From assembly GCF_002553505.1 (NCBI RefSeq), contig NZ_PDCP01000016.1:48947-112946 (forward strand): 64,000 bases of DNA. The letters are read 5' to 3'. This document shows positions 10,068-20,437 of the stretch, piece after piece. The notes under the pieces were generated by a model. It was not told the origin of the DNA. It worked only from the letters and a program-made list of their open reading frames with translations, and searched no databases. Origin of the DNA: Mycolicibacterium agri (GTDB lineage: Bacteria; Actinomycetota; Actinomycetes; Mycobacteriales; Mycobacteriaceae). Position 1 is the stretch's first letter; every line of letters begins with the position of its first letter. The position numbers and the translations under genes were made by a program.

Positions 10068-11456
10068 GTGTCTGTTCCTGCAACTGACGCATGGGCCGCG
10101 CATTCCGCCGGGGTGCGGCGGCTCCTCGCCAGCTACCGTGCCATCCCGCCGTCGGCCACCGTTCGCCTGGCCAAACCGACCTCAAATCTGTTCCGCGCCC
10201 GCGCCAAGAGCAACGTCAAGGGCCTCGACGTCTCGGGTCTGACCGGCGTCATCGAAGTCGACCCCGACGCCCGCACCGCCGACGTCGCTGGCATGTGCAC
10301 CTATGAGAATCTGGTGGCCGCGACGTTGCCCTACGGGCTTTCGCCGCTGGTGGTTCCGCAGCTTAAGACCATCACGCTCGGCGGTGCGGTCACCGGTCTC
10401 GGCATCGAGTCGGCGTCGTTCCGCAACGGCCTGCCGCACGAGTCGGTGCTGGAGATGGACATCCTCACCGGCACCGGCGATGTCGTCACCGCGTCACCGG
10501 ACAAGCACTCCGACCTGTACAGGGCGTTTCCGAATTCCTATGGCACGCTGGGCTATTCGGTCCGGCTGAAGATCGAGCTGGAAACCGTGAAGCCGTTCGT
10601 CGCGCTGCGGCATCTGCGGTTCAATTCGGTGCCTGCGCTGATCGCGGCGATGGACCGGATCATCGAAACCGGCGGCCTCGACGGCGCAACCGTCGACTAC
10701 CTGGACGGCGTGGTGTTCAGCGCCGACGAGAGCTATCTGTGCGTGGGCGTGCAGACGGCCACCCCCGGCCCGGTCAGCGACTACACCGGCCAGCAGATCT
10801 ACTACCGCTCGATTCAGCACGACGGCGCCGACGGGGCCGAGAAGCATGACCGGCTCACCATCCACGACTACCTGTGGCGGTGGGACACCGACTGGTTCTG
10901 GTGCTCGCGGGCGTTCGGCGCGCAGAACCCGAAGATCAGGCGGCTGTGGCCGCGCCGCTACCGGCGCAGCAGCATCTACTGGAAGATGATCGCGCTCGAC
11001 CAGCGCTTCAACATCGCCGACCGGATCGAGAAGCGCAACGGTCGGCCCCCGCGCGAGCGCGTCGTGCAGGACATCGAGGTGCCGATCGAGCGCTGCGCCG
11101 AGTTTGTCGACTGGTTCCTGGCGAATGTGCCGATCGAGCCGATCTGGCTGTGCCCGCTACGGCTTCGTGACCACGCCGGGTGGCCGCTGTATCCGCTGCG
11201 GTCCGACCACACCTACGTCAACGTGGGTTTCTGGTCCTCGGTGCCGGTCGGGCCGGAGGAAGGTCACACCAACAAGCTGATCGAACGCAAGGTCAGCGAA
11301 CTAGATGGTCACAAATCGCTGTATTCGGACTCGTTTTATTCACCGGAGGAGTTCGATCAACTCTATGGCGGGGAAGCCTATAAAACCGTAAAGAAGACCT
11401 ACGACCCAGATTCACGTCTCCTCGACCTGTATGCGAAGGCGGTGCAACGACGATGA
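10068..11456 (+). CDS. FAD-binding oxidoreductase (Rv3719-like)
   Basis: A 462-residue protein with an N-terminal PCMH-type FAD-binding domain (residues about 20-190; GMCTYENLVAATLPYGL, then LGGAVTGLGIESASFRNGLPHESVLEMDILTG split here between two motifs). It overlaps the following fatty-acid methyltransferase by ATGA. The pair is paralogous to the mycobacterial genes that make 10-methyl (tuberculostearic-type) fatty acids, where an FAD enzyme reduces a 10-methylene intermediate made by the methyltransferase; a similar lipid role is inferred. GTG 10068 follows a TAGCGT box (10056-10061) by 6 nt, so a leaderless transcript is probable. Confidence 0.85.
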   Translation: MSVPATDAWAAHSAGVRRLLASYRAIPPSATVRLAKPTSNLFRARAKSNVKGLDVSGLTGVIEVDPDARTADVAGMCTYENLVAATLPYGLSPLVVPQLKTITLGGAVTGLGIESASFRNGLPHESVLEMDILTGTGDVVTASPDKHSDLYRAFPNSYGTLGYSVRLKIELETVKPFVALRHLRFNSVPALIAAMDRIIETGGLDGATVDYLDGVVFSADESYLCVGVQTATPGPVSDYTGQQIYYRSIQHDGADGAEKHDRLTIHDYLWRWDTDWFWCSRAFGAQNPKIRRLWPRRYRRSSIYWKMIALDQRFNIADRIEKRNGRPPRERVVQDIEVPIERCAEFVDWFLANVPIEPIWLCPLRLRDHAGWPLYPLRSDHTYVNVGFWSSVPVGPEEGHTNKLIERKVSELDGHKSLYSDSFYSPEEFDQLYGGEAYKTVKKTYDPDSRLLDLYAKAVQRR

Positions 11457-12769
11457 CGACATTCCGGGAACACGCGACGCATGCGTCCACGGCCAAAAAG
11501 CTGACGCTGGCCGAGATCCTCGAGATCTTCGCCGCGGGTCAACTGCCGCTGAAGTTCACTGCCTACGACGGGAGTTCGGCCGGCCCCGAGGACGCCACGA
11601 TGGGTCTGGACCTGCGCACGCCGCGAGGCACCACGTATCTGGCCACCGCGCCTGGCGATCTCGGCTTGGCGCGGGCGTACGTCGCAGGTGATTTGGAGCC
11701 CTACGGCGTGCATCCCGGCGACCCGTACGAGTTGCTCAAGTCGCTGTCAGACAAGATGGAGTTCAAGCGTCCGCCGGCGCGGGTGCTGGCCAACATCATC
11801 CGCTCGATCGGCTTCGAGCATCTCAAGCCGATCGCGCCGCCTCCGCAGGAAGCGCTCCCCCGCTGGCGTCGTATTGCAGAAGGCCTGCGGCACAGCAAGA
11901 CTCGCGACGCCGAGGCCATCCACCACCACTACGACGTTTCCAACACCTTCTACGAGTGGGTGCTGGGCCCGTCGATGACCTACACCTGCGCGTGCTATCC
12001 ACACCCCGATGCCACGCTCGAGGAGGCGCAGGACAACAAGTACCGGCTGGTGTTCGAGAAGTTGCGCCTCAAGCCGGGCGATCGGCTGCTCGACGTGGGC
12101 TGCGGCTGGGGCGGCATGGTGCGGTATGCGGCCCGCCATGGCGTCAAGGCGATCGGCGTGACGCTGTCGCGGGAGCAGGCGATCTGGGCGCAGAAGGCCA
12201 TCGCCCAGGAAGGCCTGACCGACCTCGCCGAGGTCCGGCACGGCGACTACCGCGACGTCATCGAGACCGGCTTTGACGCCGTGTCGTCGATCGGGTTGAC
12301 CGAGCACGTCGGCGTGCACAACTACCCGTCGTACTTCAACTTTTTGCAGTCGAAGTTGCGCACGGGCGGCCTGCTGCTGAACCACTGCATCACCCGCCCG
12401 GACAACAAGCACCACGCCACCGCGGGCGGTTTCATCGACCGCTACGTCTTCCCGGACGGCGAACTGACCGGATCCGGCCGCATCATCACCGAGGCGCAGG
12501 ACGTCGGGCTGGAGGTGGTGCACGAGGAGAACCTGCGCCACCACTACGCGATGACGCTGCGCGACTGGTGCCGCAACCTCGTCGAACACTGGGACGAGGC
12601 CGTCGAGGAGGTCGGCCTGCCTACCGCCAAGGTGTGGGGTCTCTACATGGCCGGCTCGCGGCTGGGCTTCGAAACCAATGTGGTTCAGCTGCACCAGGTG
12701 CTGGCGGTCAAGCTCGGTAAGAGCGGCGACGACGGCGACCTGCCGCTGCGGCCGTGGTGGACGCCGTAA
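11453..12769 (+). CDS. Cyclopropane-fatty-acid-synthase family methyltransferase (Rv3720-like)
   Basis: A protein of 438 residues. The C-terminal two thirds form an SAM-dependent CFA/mycolic-acid-type methyltransferase: AIHHHYDVSNTFYEWVLG, the SAM loop LLDVGCGWGGMVRYAA, and YNFLQ/ITRPD-type strands further on. The N-terminal extension of about 150 residues is typical of CFA synthases that act on phospholipid acyl chains. It would add a methylene or methyl group to an unsaturated fatty acid, working with the FAD oxidase whose stop codon it overlaps. It lies convergent with dnaX. Confidence 0.9.
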   Translation: MTTFREHATHASTAKKLTLAEILEIFAAGQLPLKFTAYDGSSAGPEDATMGLDLRTPRGTTYLATAPGDLGLARAYVAGDLEPYGVHPGDPYELLKSLSDKMEFKRPPARVLANIIRSIGFEHLKPIAPPPQEALPRWRRIAEGLRHSKTRDAEAIHHHYDVSNTFYEWVLGPSMTYTCACYPHPDATLEEAQDNKYRLVFEKLRLKPGDRLLDVGCGWGGMVRYAARHGVKAIGVTLSREQAIWAQKAIAQEGLTDLAEVRHGDYRDVIETGFDAVSSIGLTEHVGVHNYPSYFNFLQSKLRTGGLLLNHCITRPDNKHHATAGGFIDRYVFPDGELTGSGRIITEAQDVGLEVVHEENLRHHYAMTLRDWCRNLVEHWDEAVEEVGLPTAKVWGLYMAGSRLGFETNVVQLHQVLAVKLGKSGDDGDLPLRPWWTP

Positions 12770-12780
12770 GCCCGTCGGCC

Positions 12781-14649
12781 TCAGCCGCCGTCGATGCGGC
12801 GCGCGCCGAGTTCGTTCTGCAGTAGCTCCAGCGCGGCCTCTTCGGGGTCGCGCCGCGAGGTCTCGCCGGTGTCGTTGCCTGCCTCGGCCAGCATGTCGGC
12901 TTCCTCGTCGGGGGCTATCTCGGGACCCGGCGCCGACGCGGGGGCCGTCGCCTCCGTCGCCGAGCCCACCTCGAAGCGCACCTTCAAGCCGACGCCGAGC
13001 GCGTCTTTGAGCGCTTCCTCGACGACCTCGGCGTTGCGGGCCTCGTTGAGCCGCTTGGCCAATGGCGCCGACTCGTGGTTGAACATCAGTGTTCCGCCGT
13101 CGACCGTGCGCACCACCGCACCGGCCAGCATCACTGCCAGCGACCGGCTGCGCTCGCGCACCTTGTCCAGCACCGTGGACCACTGCCTGCGGATCGCCGC
13201 GGCGTCGGGTGCACCGGCTTGCGGAGCGACGGTCGCGCTCGGGGGCGCCTCGACGACGGGGTCCGACGGCGGCCGCACCGGAGGTGGCGATGACGGGGGT
13301 TCCGGCTCCGGCGCGCGGGCGGCGGGCCTTGGCGGCGACGGTTGTGTGGGCGGCGGTTGCGTCGGCGCCGACGGTTGCTGCGGTGCCGGCGGTTGCTGCG
13401 ACGTCTGCTGCGGGGTCGCCTTGCTTTTGCGGGTGAACTGCTTGGCCGGTGGCGGTGCAGCTGTGCCCGCCGCGGCGGCGTCACCGGGGATCGCCATGTC
13501 CAGTCGGGCCTCGATGCGCTCAATTCGTTGCAGCAGAGCCGATTCCGTGTCGCTGGCTGACGGCAGCAGCAGCCGCGCGCACACCACCTCGAGCAGCAGC
13601 CGGGGCGCGGTGGCGCCGCGCATCTCGCCGAGGCCGGCGTGCACCACCTCGGCGTAGCGGGTCAGTGTGCCCGCGCCGATGCGGGCGGCCTGGTCGCGCA
13701 TACGTTCCAGAACATCGCCGGGCGCGTCGACGACACCGCGGGCGGCGGCGTCGGGCACGGCCTGCAGAACGATCAGGTCGCGGAAGCGTTCGAGCAGATC
13801 GGTGGCGAACCGGCGCGGGTCGTGCCCGACGTCGATGACCGCTTCGACCGATGCGAACAGCGCCGCGGCGTCGCCTGCGGCCAGCGCGTCGACGGCGTCG
13901 TCGATCAGTGCGACGTCGGTAGCGCCCAGCAGCGCCAGCGCCCGCGGGTAGGCGACGTGATTGCCTTCGGCGCCTGCCAGCAGTTGGTCGAGCACCGAGA
14001 GCGTGTCGCGCGGCGAGCCGCCGCCGGCGCGGATGACCAGCGGGTAGACCGTCTCGTCGACCTCGACGCCCTCCTGCTCGCAGATGCGTTCCAGCAGTGC
14101 GCGCATGGTGCGCGGGGCCAGCAGTCGGAACGGGTAGTGGTGCGTGCGCGAGCGGATGGTCGGCAGCACCTTCTCCGGCTCGGTGGTCGCGAACACGAAG
14201 ATCAGGTGCTCCGGCGGCTCCTCGACGATCTTCAGCAGCGCGTTGAAGCCGGCCGTCGTGACCATGTGCGCCTCGTCGACGATGAAGATGCGATACCGCG
14301 ACTGCGCGGGCGCATAGAACGCGCGGTCGCGAAGCTCGCGGGTGTCGTCGACGCCGCCGTGGCTGGCCGCGTCGAGTTCGACGACGTCGACGCTGCCGGG
14401 CCCGTTCGGCGCCAGCGCCACACACGAGTCGCACACGCCGCACGGCGTCGGCGTCGGGCCCTGCACGCAATTCAGCGAGCGCGCCAGGATCCGCGCCGAC
14501 GACGTTTTCCCGCAGCCGCGCGGCCCGGAGAACAGGTACGCGTGGTTGATGCGACCGGCCGCAAGCGCGGTGCACAGCGGCTCGGTGACGTGCTCCTGAC
14601 CAACCACGTCCGCGAAGGTTGCCGGTCGGTACTTGCGGTAGAGCGCCAC
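12781..14649 (-). CDS. dnaX: DNA polymerase III subunit gamma/tau
   Basis: A protein of about 622 residues, the clamp-loader ATPase. GTG 14649 gives the canonical N-terminus ALYRKYRPATFADVVGQ; an in-frame TTG-type extension to 14694 is unlikely. Visible motifs are Walker A GPRGCGKTSS, the four-Cys zinc module (CVQGPTPTPCGVCDSC), Walker B VDEAHM and the sensor TTEPEKVLPTIRSR. Residues about 400-490 are a low-complexity Pro/Gln/Ser linker, then the tau-type C-terminal domain. No programmed frameshift site was recognised. It corresponds to Rv3721c. Confidence 0.96.
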   Translation of the reverse strand: MALYRKYRPATFADVVGQEHVTEPLCTALAAGRINHAYLFSGPRGCGKTSSARILARSLNCVQGPTPTPCGVCDSCVALAPNGPGSVDVVELDAASHGGVDDTRELRDRAFYAPAQSRYRIFIVDEAHMVTTAGFNALLKIVEEPPEHLIFVFATTEPEKVLPTIRSRTHHYPFRLLAPRTMRALLERICEQEGVEVDETVYPLVIRAGGGSPRDTLSVLDQLLAGAEGNHVAYPRALALLGATDVALIDDAVDALAAGDAAALFASVEAVIDVGHDPRRFATDLLERFRDLIVLQAVPDAAARGVVDAPGDVLERMRDQAARIGAGTLTRYAEVVHAGLGEMRGATAPRLLLEVVCARLLLPSASDTESALLQRIERIEARLDMAIPGDAAAAGTAAPPPAKQFTRKSKATPQQTSQQPPAPQQPSAPTQPPPTQPSPPRPAARAPEPEPPSSPPPVRPPSDPVVEAPPSATVAPQAGAPDAAAIRRQWSTVLDKVRERSRSLAVMLAGAVVRTVDGGTLMFNHESAPLAKRLNEARNAEVVEEALKDALGVGLKVRFEVGSATEATAPASAPGPEIAPDEEADMLAEAGNDTGETSRRDPEEAALELLQNELGARRIDGG

Positions 14650-14756
14650 GCTCAGCAGGCTACCGATCCGCACCGACGGGCCGCGTGCCAGCACCGCCTA
14701 CCGCCAGGACACCGCCGGGATCTACCGCGAGCCCGTGCGTGACCTCCCCAACTTCC

Positions 14757-14809
14757 CGTTTGTGAATCTGGCGACGGTTTGCGCCCGATTTGCGTCGCTG
14801 CTCGCACAA
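14757..14809. repeat. 53-bp repeat upstream of the second DUF559 gene
   Basis: This copy matches 15767-15819 at 45 of 53 positions, in direct orientation. It starts with CGTTTGTGAATCTGGCGACG and contains the pairing GCGACG/CGTCGC; the outer ends TTGTG and CACAA also pair. The mismatches fall in two 5-nt patches. It lies 97 bp upstream of the nuclease start, in the spacer divergent from dnaX. Confidence 0.75.
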
Positions 14810-14905
14810 TTGGCGCGCAGCGGGGCCTGTGGACGACGTTCCCACTGTGGATGGCGCGCGATCGCGGCACCCAATTCGTCGGTCGCCGCGCGCACCGTAC
14901 GGGCC

Positions 14906-15775
14906 ATGACCAAGTTGCAGTCGCCGTTTGTCGGCGCGGAAGCATTGTCGAGCGGGATCATCGCCGAGCGGGCCATGCGTCGCCAGTACGAGCCGCTGTA
15001 CCCGGGCATCTACGTGCCGCGCGGTGCCGCGGTGTCGGCGCAGATGCGGGCGCGGGCGGCGTGGCTGTGGTCGAAGCGCCGCGGCGTCGGCGCGGGGCTG
15101 TCGGCGGCTGCGATGTTGGGCAGCAAGTGGATCGACGGGTGCGAGCCCGCCGAACTGATCCACGACAACCGCAGGCCGCCGCCGAACCTCGTGGTGTGGT
15201 CCGAACGACTGTTGGAGAACGAGATCGTCGAGTGCACCGACATGCCGGTGACGACGCCCGCGCGCACGGCATTCGACCTCGGCCGTCATATAACGTCTCG
15301 ACTTCAGGCGGTGCAGCGACTCGACGCGCTGGCGAATGCCTGCGACATCAAGCGCATCGACATCGAAGAGGTAATCGCTGCCCACCCCGGTGCGCGCGGC
15401 CTGCCGCGGCTGCGGCGAGTGCTTCCGCTGGTGGACGGCGGCGCCGAGTCGCCGCAGGAAACCCTGGCGCGGCTGATCCTGATCGATGCGGACCTGCCCG
15501 CGCCGCGCACGCAGTTCGAAGTGTTCGACGAGTACGGGCAGTTCGTCGCGCGTCTCGACATGGCCTACGACGAGGTGCAGGTCGGCATCGAATACGACGG
15601 CCCGCAGCATTGGACCGATCCGGAGGTGCGGCAGCGCGATATCGACAAGCAGTACGCGTTGGCCCAGCTCGGTTGGATCGTCATCCGGGCGAGCCGCGAC
15701 CTACTGCGCTATCGCCGCCGCACTTATGTCGCCCGTGTCGAGGGCGCGCTGCGTGCGCGCGGCTTTCGTTTGTGA
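14906..15775 (+). CDS. AbiEi-like protein with C-terminal DUF559 (Vsr-like) nuclease domain, copy 2
   Basis: A 289-residue paralogue of the 6709-7632 product with the same plan: N-terminal region (MRRQYEPLYPGIYVPRGA) like AbiEi antitoxins, then a C-terminal DUF559 nuclease domain with the active-site strand VGIEYDGPQHW and the trailing QLGWIVIRASRDLL. ATG 14906 gives the same N-terminal alignment as copy 1; longer in-frame starts cross the upstream repeat. No toxin gene is adjacent. The 3' end overlaps the palindromic repeat 15767-15822, which supplies the last codons and the stop. It separates dnaX from the aspB-ffs-tRNA block conserved in other mycobacteria, so it looks inserted. Confidence 0.85.
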   Translation: MTKLQSPFVGAEALSSGIIAERAMRRQYEPLYPGIYVPRGAAVSAQMRARAAWLWSKRRGVGAGLSAAAMLGSKWIDGCEPAELIHDNRRPPPNLVVWSERLLENEIVECTDMPVTTPARTAFDLGRHITSRLQAVQRLDALANACDIKRIDIEEVIAAHPGARGLPRLRRVLPLVDGGAESPQETLARLILIDADLPAPRTQFEVFDEYGQFVARLDMAYDEVQVGIEYDGPQHWTDPEVRQRDIDKQYALAQLGWIVIRASRDLLRYRRRTYVARVEGALRARGFRL

Positions 15776-15822
15776 ATCTGGCGACGGTGGAGGCCCGATT
15801 TGCGTCGCGGGATGCACAAACG
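15767..15822. repeat. Palindromic repeat overlapping the end of the second DUF559 gene
   Basis: A 56-bp element with perfect 8-bp terminal inverted repeats, CGTTTGTG (15767-15774) and CACAAACG (15815-15822). An inner pair GCGACG/CGTCGC (15781-15786, 15803-15808) is spaced symmetrically by 6 nt on each side. It is a direct copy of 14757-14809, sits between convergent genes and includes the nuclease stop codon. Confidence 0.75.
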
Positions 15823-15856
15823 AGCGGTGGGGGTGCAGCGGGCTAGCAGAAGAGGG

Positions 15857-17279
<1,423 letters not shown>

Positions 17280-17347
17280 AGGAGTGTAGTACGCCGACGA
17301 TGGGCGACTCGATCGGCAAGGTTGGCAAGTCGGTTACCATGGCCCGC

Positions 17348-17433
17348 GGAGGATTCGCCTAGTGGCCTATGGCGCTCGCCTGGAACGCGGGTTGGGTTAA
17401 TAGCCCTCGCGGGTTCAAATCCCGCATCCTCCG
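17348..17433 (+). tRNA. tRNA-Ser (anticodon GGA)
   Basis: The acceptor arms GGAGGAT (17348-17354) and ATCCTCC (17426-17432) pair, followed by discriminator G. The anticodon loop CTGGAAC gives GGA, reading UCC/UCU. The long variable arm (GTTGGGTTAATAGCCC region) is typical of serine tRNAs, and GGTTCAAAT is the T-loop. CCA is not encoded. Confidence 0.95.
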
Positions 17434-17513
17434 CACTTGGTCCGAGGAGCGACCAGTGGACAAGACCACCACCTGGTCGCTCCTCGGCCAACAGAAATCC
17501 CCGGAGGAGGAGT

Positions 17514-18389
17514 ATGAGCCGCAAGGTTGCGGTGGCTTGGCACGCGTCGTTCTCGATCGCGGCCGGCGTCTTGTACTTCTTCTTCATCCTTCCGCGCTGG
17601 CCTGAGCTGCGCGGAACCACGTCCTTCACGCTGGGAACGGTGCTGCGCATCGTCGCGGGCGCGTTGATCGGGCTGGCGGCCCTGCCGGTGGTGTTCACGC
17701 TGCTGCGCACCCGCAAGCCCGAACTGGGCACCCCGCAGCTGGCACTGACCCTGCGGACGTCGTCGATCGCGCTGCATGTCTTCGCCGGCGTGCTCATCGT
17801 GGGGACCGCGATCAGCGAGATCTGGCTTGACCTCGACACCGCAGGTCGCTGGCTGTTCGGCATCTACGGCGGGGCCGCCGCGATCGCCCTGCTCGGCATG
17901 TTCGCCTTCTACCTCGCCTATGTGGCCGAGCTGCCGCCGCCTCCGCCGAAACCGGTGAAGCCGAAGTCGCAGAAGAAGCAGCGGCGCCGCGGCCGCAAGA
18001 AGGCCGAGGAGACCGCCGAGGCAGAAAAGGCCACCGGGGACGCTGAGGCCACCGACGCCGAGGCCGACGACGCCGAGGACACCGGGGCTGAAGACACCGA
18101 GGCTCACGAGCAGCCTGATGAGCAGCCCACCGAGGTCAAGGCCGAGGACAAGGTCGAAGAGGCCGAGAAGGCCGACGAGCCTGACGAGGACCAGAAGGCC
18201 GACGACAAGGCCGACGAAGCCGCCAAGACCGAAAAAGCAAAGGCCGACGAGAAGACCGACGAGACGGCCGAGGAGCAGGTCAACGGCGCCGAGGCCGGCA
18301 ACGGCACCCTGCGCAACCGGCGCACATCCGGGAGAATTACCTTGCGTCGGCGCAAGCGCTCACGCGGCGGCGTTGCTGTCGACGATTAG
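17514..18389 (+). CDS. lucA: LucA-like lipid uptake coordinator
   Basis: A 291-residue membrane protein, homologue of Rv3723 (LucA), which in M. tuberculosis stabilises Mce1 and Mce4 importers of fatty acids and cholesterol. Four hydrophobic segments lie in the first 145 residues (VAWHASFSIAAGVLYFFFIL; VLRIVAGALIGLAALPVVFTL; IALHVFAGVLIVGTAI; WLFGIYGGAAAIALLGMFAF). A Pro-rich turn and basic stretch follow, then a long acidic Glu/Ala/Asp/Lys-rich tail of about 110 residues that is low complexity, and a basic end. GGAGGAGG precedes ATG 17514 by 4 nt. The acidic tail is longer than I recall for M. tuberculosis LucA. Confidence 0.9.
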   Translation: MSRKVAVAWHASFSIAAGVLYFFFILPRWPELRGTTSFTLGTVLRIVAGALIGLAALPVVFTLLRTRKPELGTPQLALTLRTSSIALHVFAGVLIVGTAISEIWLDLDTAGRWLFGIYGGAAAIALLGMFAFYLAYVAELPPPPPKPVKPKSQKKQRRRGRKKAEETAEAEKATGDAEATDAEADDAEDTGAEDTEAHEQPDEQPTEVKAEDKVEEAEKADEPDEDQKADDKADEAAKTEKAKADEKTDETAEEQVNGAEAGNGTLRNRRTSGRITLRRRKRSRGGVAVDD

Positions 18390-18460
18390 CGTCACGTCGA
18401 CAGGGAAACCACTCATTGCCACGATGTAATGAGAAACCGTTCCTAGCCGAAAGTGTCTAT

Positions 18461-19480
18461 ATGGCCCGCTTGCACTGGTATCGCTTGCTGATCGCGTTTG
18501 CCGCGGTGATGGCACTCGTGGCGCCGATCCGCCCGGCGATCGCTGGGGCGGCGCCGTTGGACACCGCGATCTCGACTGTGGAACCGGCCGTCGTCCAGAT
18601 CGACACCACCATCGACTACCAGCACGCCGTCGGCGCAGGCACCGGCATCGTGCTGAACCCCAACGGCGAGGTCCTGACCAACTTCCACGTCGTCCAGGGC
18701 GCCGACGTGATGACGGGCCACAACGTCGGCACCGGGCAGAGCTTCCCGATGGACCTGCTCGGCTACGACCGCACCCACGACATCGCCCTCGTCCAGCTGC
18801 GCGGCGCCTCCGGTCTGCCCGTCGCGCCGCTGGGCAATTCCGACACAGTGTCCGTCGGTGACCTGGCGGTCGCGATCGGCAATGCGAACCCGGGTGGGCC
18901 GCCGACGCGGGAAGCGGGCACGATCACCCAGCTCAACCGCACCATCGAAGCCAAGGATTCGCTGACCGGCAGCTCCGACGAACTCAACGGCCTGATCGAG
19001 GTCGCGGCCAACGTCCGCGCAGGCGACTCCGGCGGTCCGCTGGTCAACGAAGCGGGCCAGGTCATCGGCGTGACGACGGCGGCGACAGTGAACTACCGGT
19101 TCGCACCCGGCGGCAAGGGTTTAGCGATTCCGATCAACCAGGCGCTCGCGATCGCCGATCAGATCCGGTCGCGGGTGCCCTCGGACACGGTGCACATCGG
19201 TCCGCCCACGCTGCTCGGCGTCGGTGTGGCCGCCGGCGACCAGGATCCCGACGCGCCCGGCGTCGTCATCCGCGAGGCGCTGCGTGGCGGCCCCGCCGAT
19301 CAGGCAGGTCTCGTCGACGGCGACATCCTCACGAGCATCAACGGTCAGCGGCTGAACTCCGCGACCGAGCTGACCCGGATCCTCGACCGCTACTACCCCG
19401 GCGATGTCGTCGACCTGACGTGGATCGACCGGACCGGCCAGCAGCGCACCGGCAAGGCCACGCTCGTCGCAGGTCCGTAG
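18461..19480 (+). CDS. Secreted trypsin-like serine protease with PDZ domain (PepA/HtrA type)
   Basis: A 339-residue protein with a signal peptide (cleavage near AGA|AP, residue about 30). The catalytic triad is visible: His in TNFHVVQGAD, Asp in RTHDIALVQL, Ser in RAGDSGGPLVN. A PDZ domain follows (about 250-335; GGPADQAGLVDGDILTSING). It closely resembles mycobacterial PepA (Rv0125), with the same VGAGTGIV and DSLTGSSDELNGLI blocks. It is probably a periplasmic protease handling misfolded or cell-envelope proteins. ATG 18461 is chosen since it places the hydrophobic core next to a short basic N-terminus. It is convergent with the DivIVA-domain gene. Confidence 0.92.
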   Translation: MARLHWYRLLIAFAAVMALVAPIRPAIAGAAPLDTAISTVEPAVVQIDTTIDYQHAVGAGTGIVLNPNGEVLTNFHVVQGADVMTGHNVGTGQSFPMDLLGYDRTHDIALVQLRGASGLPVAPLGNSDTVSVGDLAVAIGNANPGGPPTREAGTITQLNRTIEAKDSLTGSSDELNGLIEVAANVRAGDSGGPLVNEAGQVIGVTTAATVNYRFAPGGKGLAIPINQALAIADQIRSRVPSDTVHIGPPTLLGVGVAAGDQDPDAPGVVIREALRGGPADQAGLVDGDILTSINGQRLNSATELTRILDRYYPGDVVDLTWIDRTGQQRTGKATLVAGP

Positions 19481-19483
19481 AGC

Positions 19484-20359
19484 TCACAAACGCAGGTTGT
19501 ACCGCCAGAAGACGGCGGCCAGCACCGCGAGTCCGACGCCGATCGCCAGCACCACCAGCGGATTGCCAATTCCCAACGCGGCCAAGACAAATGCGATCAC
19601 CGCGGCCACGGCTGGTGTCCGCCACGTGTAGTTGTTGAACCGCAACTCGCTGCGGAATGCCATGACGTGTTCGAGAAACGTCTGCGGTAGCTTCTCGTCG
19701 ACGAGTTCGGAGGCCAACCCGAACCGCTCGGCCAACATCAGCCAATCCTTTTCCACGGCAGAGTAATCGGACTTCCTGCCCTTGGTTTTCATGCGCCATT
19801 CGCCGGGCGGCGGATGCGGCTGGACGACCATGGTTTCCATGCCGGGCCCCTCGATGATCAGCACGGGGATGCCGAGGGCGTTCGCAGGCGTGACCGTCAC
19901 CTCGGTAAGCGGCGCCGTCGCGATGAGAGCGTTGCTGTCGCCCTCGAATAAGCGGACGGCGTCACCGGTGACCTCGAGCGCCAGAGCAGGCTCCTGGGAG
20001 TTCCAATGACGGACCCGATAGAGCAGGGCGCGAACAGATTTCGCCGACCCGACGGGCGATCCCGCGTCACGCTGCTGCATTGCCAGTTGGCCGGCCGCCA
20101 GTTCAAGGAAGGCGTTCACCTCGTCTGCGTTGTAGCTCCGCGAACCGCTGGACGCCTCGGGGAAGGCCACGCTGCGGATCTGTTCCGCGGTAAGCGAACG
20201 CCGACTCGGATCCCGCAACGCGGCCTCGATCCGGTCGAGAAACACGTCGACTTCGCCCTCCCGGTAGCCGCGCTTGCCCGCCGGCGGCGGTGAGAAGGCG
20301 ACGTTGTGCACGTCCTCGGCGGTGAGCCGGGGAGTCGCCTGCGCCGGGTCCTGCTCCAT
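19484..20359 (-). CDS. Membrane protein with two DivIVA-type N-terminal motifs
   Basis: A 291-residue protein. Two copies of a short DivIVA-like motif occur near the N-terminus: [21 protein letters not shown] with [13 protein letters not shown], and [21 protein letters not shown] with [14 protein letters not shown] beta-rich middle domain follows, and two C-terminal hydrophobic segments (about 245-262 and 266-284) anchor it to the membrane. The duplicated motif suggests interaction with polar or septal growth machinery (Wag31-type proteins), but the function is not known. A conserved mycobacterial family is likely. Confidence 0.8.
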   Translation of the reverse strand: MEQDPAQATPRLTAEDVHNVAFSPPPAGKRGYREGEVDVFLDRIEAALRDPSRRSLTAEQIRSVAFPEASSGSRSYNADEVNAFLELAAGQLAMQQRDAGSPVGSAKSVRALLYRVRHWNSQEPALALEVTGDAVRLFEGDSNALIATAPLTEVTVTPANALGIPVLIIEGPGMETMVVQPHPPPGEWRMKTKGRKSDYSAVEKDWLMLAERFGLASELVDEKLPQTFLEHVMAFRSELRFNNYTWRTPAVAAVIAFVLAALGIGNPLVVLAIGVGLAVLAAVFWRYNLRL

Positions 20360-20437
20360 CGGCGAATGGTCTCACCGCCCCGCCTCGGGCTGTCGGAAAC
20401 GACCAACTCAGCCGCACTGATTTCCTATGCTGAGCGA

